NCBI GenBank assembly: GCA_903920835.1
Contig: CAIXNQ010000025.1
Coordinates: 1-8,041, forward strand
Reading direction: 5' to 3'
DNA length: 8,041 bases
Source: an uncultured Bacteroidota bacterium
GTDB taxonomy: Bacteria; Bacteroidota; Bacteroidia; Flavobacteriales; Flavobacteriaceae
Under the pieces are notes generated by a model, which ran no database searches, was not told the origin of the DNA, and saw only the letters and a program-made list of their open reading frames with translations. The translations under genes and the position numbers were made by a program. Shown piece after piece: positions 5,452 to 8,041 of this stretch. How positions within the stretch are numbered: position 1 is the first letter of the stretch; the number at the start of each line of letters is the position of its first letter.

Positions 5452-7212
5452 ATGAAAGAATTACAATATATCAATAAATATTTCATCAAATACAAATACC
5501 GATTTTTATTGGGCGTATGTATTACAATTATTACACAAGTTTTTTCTTTATTCACTCCAAAACTCATCAGCCAATCTTTTAAGGCTATAGAAACCTATTC
5601 AAAAAACAGCTCCGAAAATATAGAACTCATACGTTCTGAATTGTTTCATAATATTTTATTAGTAATCGGAACGACTCTTATTGCTGGACTTTTTTCGTTT
5701 TTAATGCGACAAACATTGATTGTGATGTCGCGACACATTGAATTTGACTTAAAGAACGAAGTATTTAAACAATATGAAAATCTGTCGCAACATTTTTATA
5801 AAAAAAACCGCACTGGAGATTTAATGAACCGAATTAGCGAAGATGTTGCCAAAGTTCGGATGTATGCTGGTCCTGCCGTGATGTATTCTATCAATACTTT
5901 TATTCGGTTTGCGATTGTAATAACTTCGATGTATCATGTCTCGCCCAGATTAACGCTTTATACCTTATTGCCGTTGCCTATTTTGTCTTATTTTATTTTT
6001 AAATTAAGCCAAGAAATAAACAAACGAAGCACTGTTTTTCAGGAATATCTCTCAAAAGTTTCTAGTTTTTCTCAAGAAATATTTTCTGGAATCAGGGTAG
6101 TTAAAGCCTATTCGCTAGAAGCGCAGCAGCAACAAAACATGATCAATCTGTCGGAAGAAAGCAAAACAAAAAGTTTGCAATTGGCTAAAGTAAACTCTTT
6201 GTTTGGACCATTAATGCTGGCGCTTATTGGCGTGAGCAATCTTGTGGTGATTTATTTTGGTGGATTAATGTACATCAACGGAACGCTAAAAAGCATTGGC
6301 ACAATTGCCGAATTTATTTTATATATCAATATGCTTACTTGGCCCGTAGCTTCGTTAGGTTGGGTTTCTTCAATGGTTCAAGAGGCTGAAGCATCGCAGA
6401 AAAGAATCAACGAGTTTCTAAAAATTCAACCAGAAATTAAAAATAACAATCCGAATAATTCTAAAATCAATGGCGCAATTGAATTTAGAAATGTTTCTTT
6501 AGTATATGAAGACACGAATTATAAAGCCTTAAACAACATTTCTTTCCGCATTAATAAAGGTCAAACATTGGCAATATTAGGAAAAACCGGTGCTGGAAAA
6601 TCGAGCATTCTGTCTTTAATAACCAGACTTTATGATGTTTCTGAAGGCGAAGTTTTGATTGATAATTTAAAAATTGACCAAGTCAATCTCTATGATTTGC
6701 GCAACAGCATTGGGATTGTGCCTCAAGATGCGTTTTTGTTTAGTGATTCTATAAAAAACAATATCAAGTTCGGAAAAGAAACTGCTACTGATGAAGAAGT
6801 AATTGCAGCCGCCCAGAAAGCTGCTGTTCACAACAATATTATGGCATTCCATCAGCAATATGAAACCATATTGGGCGAGCGTGGCATTACGCTATCTGGT
6901 GGGCAAAAACAGCGGGTTTCGATTGCTAGAGCATTGATAAAAAACTCAGAGATTTTATTGTTTGACGATTGTCTTTCGGCAGTTGACACCGAGACTGAAG
7001 AGATAATATTGAACAATTTGCTTGATTTTTGCAAAGACAAAACAACCATAATCGTTAGTCACAGGGTATCTTCGGCAAAAAATGCAGATAAAATTATCAT
7101 ATTAAGCGAAGGCAAAATCATTCAAGAAGGCACTCATAATCAATTAATCAATCAAGAAGGTTACTATAAGGAACTCTATCTAAAACAAATTTCTGAAAAA
7201 GATTTGGCATAA
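5452..7212 (+). CDS. ABC exporter, fused permease and ATPase (half-transporter)
   Basis: Inner-membrane type IV ABC exporter half-transporter of the MsbA/MdlA/BmrC kind, active as a dimer; the substrate is unknown. At 586 aa it has typical length. The transmembrane domain (about 1-320) shows helices near 17-38, 66-86, 143-162, 165-185, 250-273 and 284-305. The nucleotide-binding domain (about 342-580) has an A-loop Tyr352, Walker A GKTGAGKS (377-384), Q-loop VPQDAF (Gln425), signature LSGGQ (481-485), Walker B ILLFD (501-505), D-loop SAVD (509-512) and switch His537. The residue after Walker B, normally the catalytic Glu, is Asp506 (ILLFDDCLSAVD), as in MdlA/BmrC-like subunits that often pair with a second half-transporter. 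No partner gene is present here. The PUR-alpha-like gene follows after 66 nt without a visible terminator, so the two may share a transcript. Confidence 0.95.
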   Translation: MKELQYINKYFIKYKYRFLLGVCITIITQVFSLFTPKLISQSFKAIETYSKNSSENIELIRSELFHNILLVIGTTLIAGLFSFLMRQTLIVMSRHIEFDLKNEVFKQYENLSQHFYKKNRTGDLMNRISEDVAKVRMYAGPAVMYSINTFIRFAIVITSMYHVSPRLTLYTLLPLPILSYFIFKLSQEINKRSTVFQEYLSKVSSFSQEIFSGIRVVKAYSLEAQQQQNMINLSEESKTKSLQLAKVNSLFGPLMLALIGVSNLVVIYFGGLMYINGTLKSIGTIAEFILYINMLTWPVASLGWVSSMVQEAEASQKRINEFLKIQPEIKNNNPNNSKINGAIEFRNVSLVYEDTNYKALNNISFRINKGQTLAILGKTGAGKSSILSLITRLYDVSEGEVLIDNLKIDQVNLYDLRNSIGIVPQDAFLFSDSIKNNIKFGKETATDEEVIAAAQKAAVHNNIMAFHQQYETILGERGITLSGGQKQRVSIARALIKNSEILLFDDCLSAVDTETEEIILNNLLDFCKDKTTIIVSHRVSSAKNADKIIILSEGKIIQEGTHNQLINQEGYYKELYLKQISEKDLA

Positions 7213-7278
7213 GTGTTGCTTTATTTCCTTTTTTTTTTGACTTTTGAATTTTACTTTTAACCCGTTAAAAAAGTTGTT

Positions 7279-7662
7279 ATGTATAAAAGAGATCAAGATA
7301 TGTCAGACAGAGAATCGGTGTTTTCAAAAGTATTGCGTGCCGGCAGAAGAACCTATTTTTTTGATGTCAAAGCGACCAAAGCCGATGATTATTTTATGAC
7401 CATCACCGAGAGTAAAAAATATACCGAAGAAGATGGTTCGTTTCATTTCAAAAAACATAAAATCTATCTTTATAAAGAAGATTTTGCTGCATTTTCTGAG
7501 ATTTTGCAAGAAATGAATCAGTTTATTATAGAGAATAAAGGCGAAGAAGTAATTTCTGAACGTCATCAAAAAGATTATAAAAGACCAACGTCATCAAACG
7601 ATGAAATTCCAGAATCAAATATTGACAAAAGCTTTACCGATATTGACTTTGATGATATTTAA
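7279..7662 (+). CDS. DUF3276 / PUR-alpha-like nucleic-acid-binding protein
   Basis: Small cytoplasmic protein of the DUF3276 family, the bacterial PUR-alpha-like group that includes Borrelia BpuR, which binds single-stranded nucleic acids as a dimer. Residues about 12-90 form one PUR repeat: VFSKVLRAGRRTYFFDVKAT, then DDYFMTITESKK, then FHFKKHKIYLYKEDFAAF, with aromatic and basic residues spaced as in the family, followed by a helix (SEILQEMNQFIIEN). The tail (about 92-127) is charged and ends with an acidic stretch (DKSFTDIDFDDI), probably disordered. Two starts are possible: ATG at 7279 or ATG at 7300 (MSDRESVF). The second gives an N-terminus more like other flavobacterial members, so the true protein may be 120 aa. 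A palindrome (7255-7270) sits just before the start. It has a strong terminator of its own. Confidence 0.92.
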   Translation: MYKRDQDMSDRESVFSKVLRAGRRTYFFDVKATKADDYFMTITESKKYTEEDGSFHFKKHKIYLYKEDFAAFSEILQEMNQFIIENKGEEVISERHQKDYKRPTSSNDEIPESNIDKSFTDIDFDDI

Positions 7663-7691
7663 AAGATATCTTTAATATATACCTTTCAATT

Positions 7692-7720
7692 AAAAAAGAC
7701 GCAAATAGCGTCTTTTTTTT
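7692..7720 (+). terminator. Rho-independent terminator after the PUR-alpha-like gene
   Basis: A perfect 11-bp stem (AAAAAAGACGC, 7692-7702, with GCGTCTTTTTT, 7708-7718) has an AAATA loop and a T-tract to 7720. It lies 29 nt after the stop codon. The A-run on the left side would also let it work for transcripts arriving from the right. Confidence 0.9.
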
Positions 7721-7742
7721 ATAAAACTAAATTTTCAATACT

Positions 7743-7770
7743 AGGTTTCAAAAGTTACAGGTTTCAAGTT
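7743..7770. repeat. Two-copy short direct repeat (AGGTTTCAA)
   Basis: AGGTTTCAA occurs at 7743-7751 and 7759-7767, 16 bp apart, and each copy is followed within two bases by AGTT or GTT. It looks like a remnant of a short-period repeat. No function is visible. Confidence 0.6.
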
Positions 7771-7773
7771 CGC

Positions 7774-7860
7774 GGCAGGTCAATAATTTTATATTTTGAT
7801 ATCGCAGCTGCCAGAAAATTTTCTGCTTAAATATCAATATTGTTTTTTAAAGTAATATTG
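7774..7860. repeat. Cluster of palindromes next to the minisatellite
   Basis: GCAGCTGC (7804-7811) directly abuts a 14-bp perfect palindrome CAGAAAATTTTCTG (7812-7825). They sit between ATATTTTGATAT (7791-7802) and ATATCAATAT (7831-7840), an imperfect inverted pair. GGCAG (7774-7778) also pairs with CTGCC (7808-7812), and CAATATT (7835-7841) with AATATTG (7854-7860). The stretch is non-coding as far as I can see and has no T-tract typical of a terminator. Confidence 0.6.
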
Positions 7861-8041
7861 TTATCAATAAAATTATCATTTTGCCTTTTTTAAACACAAA
7901 CATGCCACATTCAAATACAAATCTGCCAGATTGAAGTATAAAAATGGCAGATTCAAATACAAATGTGGCTCTTTCAAATACAAATGTGGCTCTTTTAAAT
8001 ACAAATGTGGCTCTTTCAAATACAAATGTGGCTCTTTCAAA
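7847..8041 (-). CDS. Possible 3' end of a repeat-encoded protein entering from the right
   Basis: On the minus strand one frame is open from the right edge through every repeat unit and ends at TAA (7847-7849), giving 64 codons. It reads as heptads FERATFV, FERATFV, FKRATFV, FERATFV, then FESAIFI, LQSGRFV, FECGMFV, and closes with FKKGKMIILLITILL. In the diverged units hydrophobic positions change mostly to similar residues (V/I, F/L, A/G), weak support for coding. A second minus frame (LKEPHLY heptads) is also open, to a TGA in the decayed unit, so the frame is not proven. I do not recognise the protein. The array could equally be intergenic. Confidence 0.25.
   Translation of the reverse strand, partial: FERATFVFERATFVFKRATFVFERATFVFESAIFILQSGRFVFECGMFVFKKGKMIILLITILL
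7896..8041. repeat. 21-bp tandem repeat array (minisatellite), running off the right edge
   Basis: Seven head-to-tail 21-bp units start at 7896, 7917, 7938, 7959, 7980, 8001 and 8022; the last lacks one base because the window ends. The core of the common unit is ACAAATGTGGCTCTTTCAA, then AT. Units 4, 6 and 7 are identical where visible, and unit 5 differs by one base (C to T at 7996). Units 1-3 are diverged (core GCCACA, GCCAGA, GGCAGA). A further decayed unit may lie at 7875-7895 (13/21 match). The period is a multiple of three and most frames are open through the identical units. There are no unique spacers, so this is not a CRISPR array. Confidence 0.95.

Noticed and set aside
6667..7049. 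Two minus-strand open frames under the ABC exporter
   Set aside because: Antisense to the nucleotide-binding domain; they mirror conserved codons of the ATPase and have no start context.
7213..7278. Promoter for the PUR-alpha-like gene
   Set aside because: TACTTTTA (7252-7259) misses the final G and no TTG lies 17-23 nt upstream, so it falls short of the consensus.
7324..7569. 81-codon minus-strand open frame
   Set aside because: Antisense to the PUR-alpha-like gene and rich in Phe/Ile/Lys as expected for the reverse of AT-rich coding sequence.
7896..8041. CRISPR array
   Set aside because: Units are contiguous 21-bp repeats with no spacers and no cas genes nearby.

Overview
The window looks like chromosome of a flavobacterium or close relative (Bacteroidota). 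It is AT-rich, its genes lack Shine-Dalgarno leaders, and several genes are preceded by the Bacteroidota promoter core (TTG about 17-23 nt before TAnnTTTG). The gene content also fits: a leucine dehydrogenase, an elongated NusB, a DUF1573 lipoprotein, YajC, and a PUR-alpha-like DUF3276 protein next to an ABC exporter. Species cannot be named from the sequence alone.

Layout. Positions 1-944 (+) hold the 3' part of a LytS-type membrane sensor histidine kinase that is cut by the left edge. Two unrelated lipoprotein genes follow (1030-1575 and 1745-2239, +). Each is preceded by a copy of the same 53-bp sequence (947-999 and 1644-1696, 2 mismatches), and each has its own hairpin terminator. A strong hairpin at 2318-2360 separates these from a convergent minus-strand block: nusB (3116-4060), a DUF1573 lipoprotein (2693-3103) and yajC (2399-2674), with a clear promoter before nusB. 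Upstream of that, also on the minus strand, is leucine dehydrogenase (4145-5248). A 203-bp divergent intergenic region leads to an ABC exporter (5452-7212, +), then the PUR-alpha-like gene (7279-7662, +) and its terminator. The last 320 bp have no recognised gene. They hold short palindromes and the start of a 21-bp tandem-repeat array that runs off the right edge.

How the genes fit together. The central block is housekeeping: transcription antitermination (NusB), protein export (YajC) and branched-chain amino acid catabolism (leucine dehydrogenase, which in this phylum feeds branched fatty-acid precursors). The left part is accessory: a sensor kinase plus two small surface lipoproteins of unknown function. 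The most unusual structures are the duplicated promoter-bearing repeat around the first lipoprotein gene, which makes a 697-bp unit that recombination could remove cleanly, and the 21-bp minisatellite at the right edge. No complete new multi-gene system is evident. The CRISPR, integron and insertion-sequence explanations were considered and rejected.
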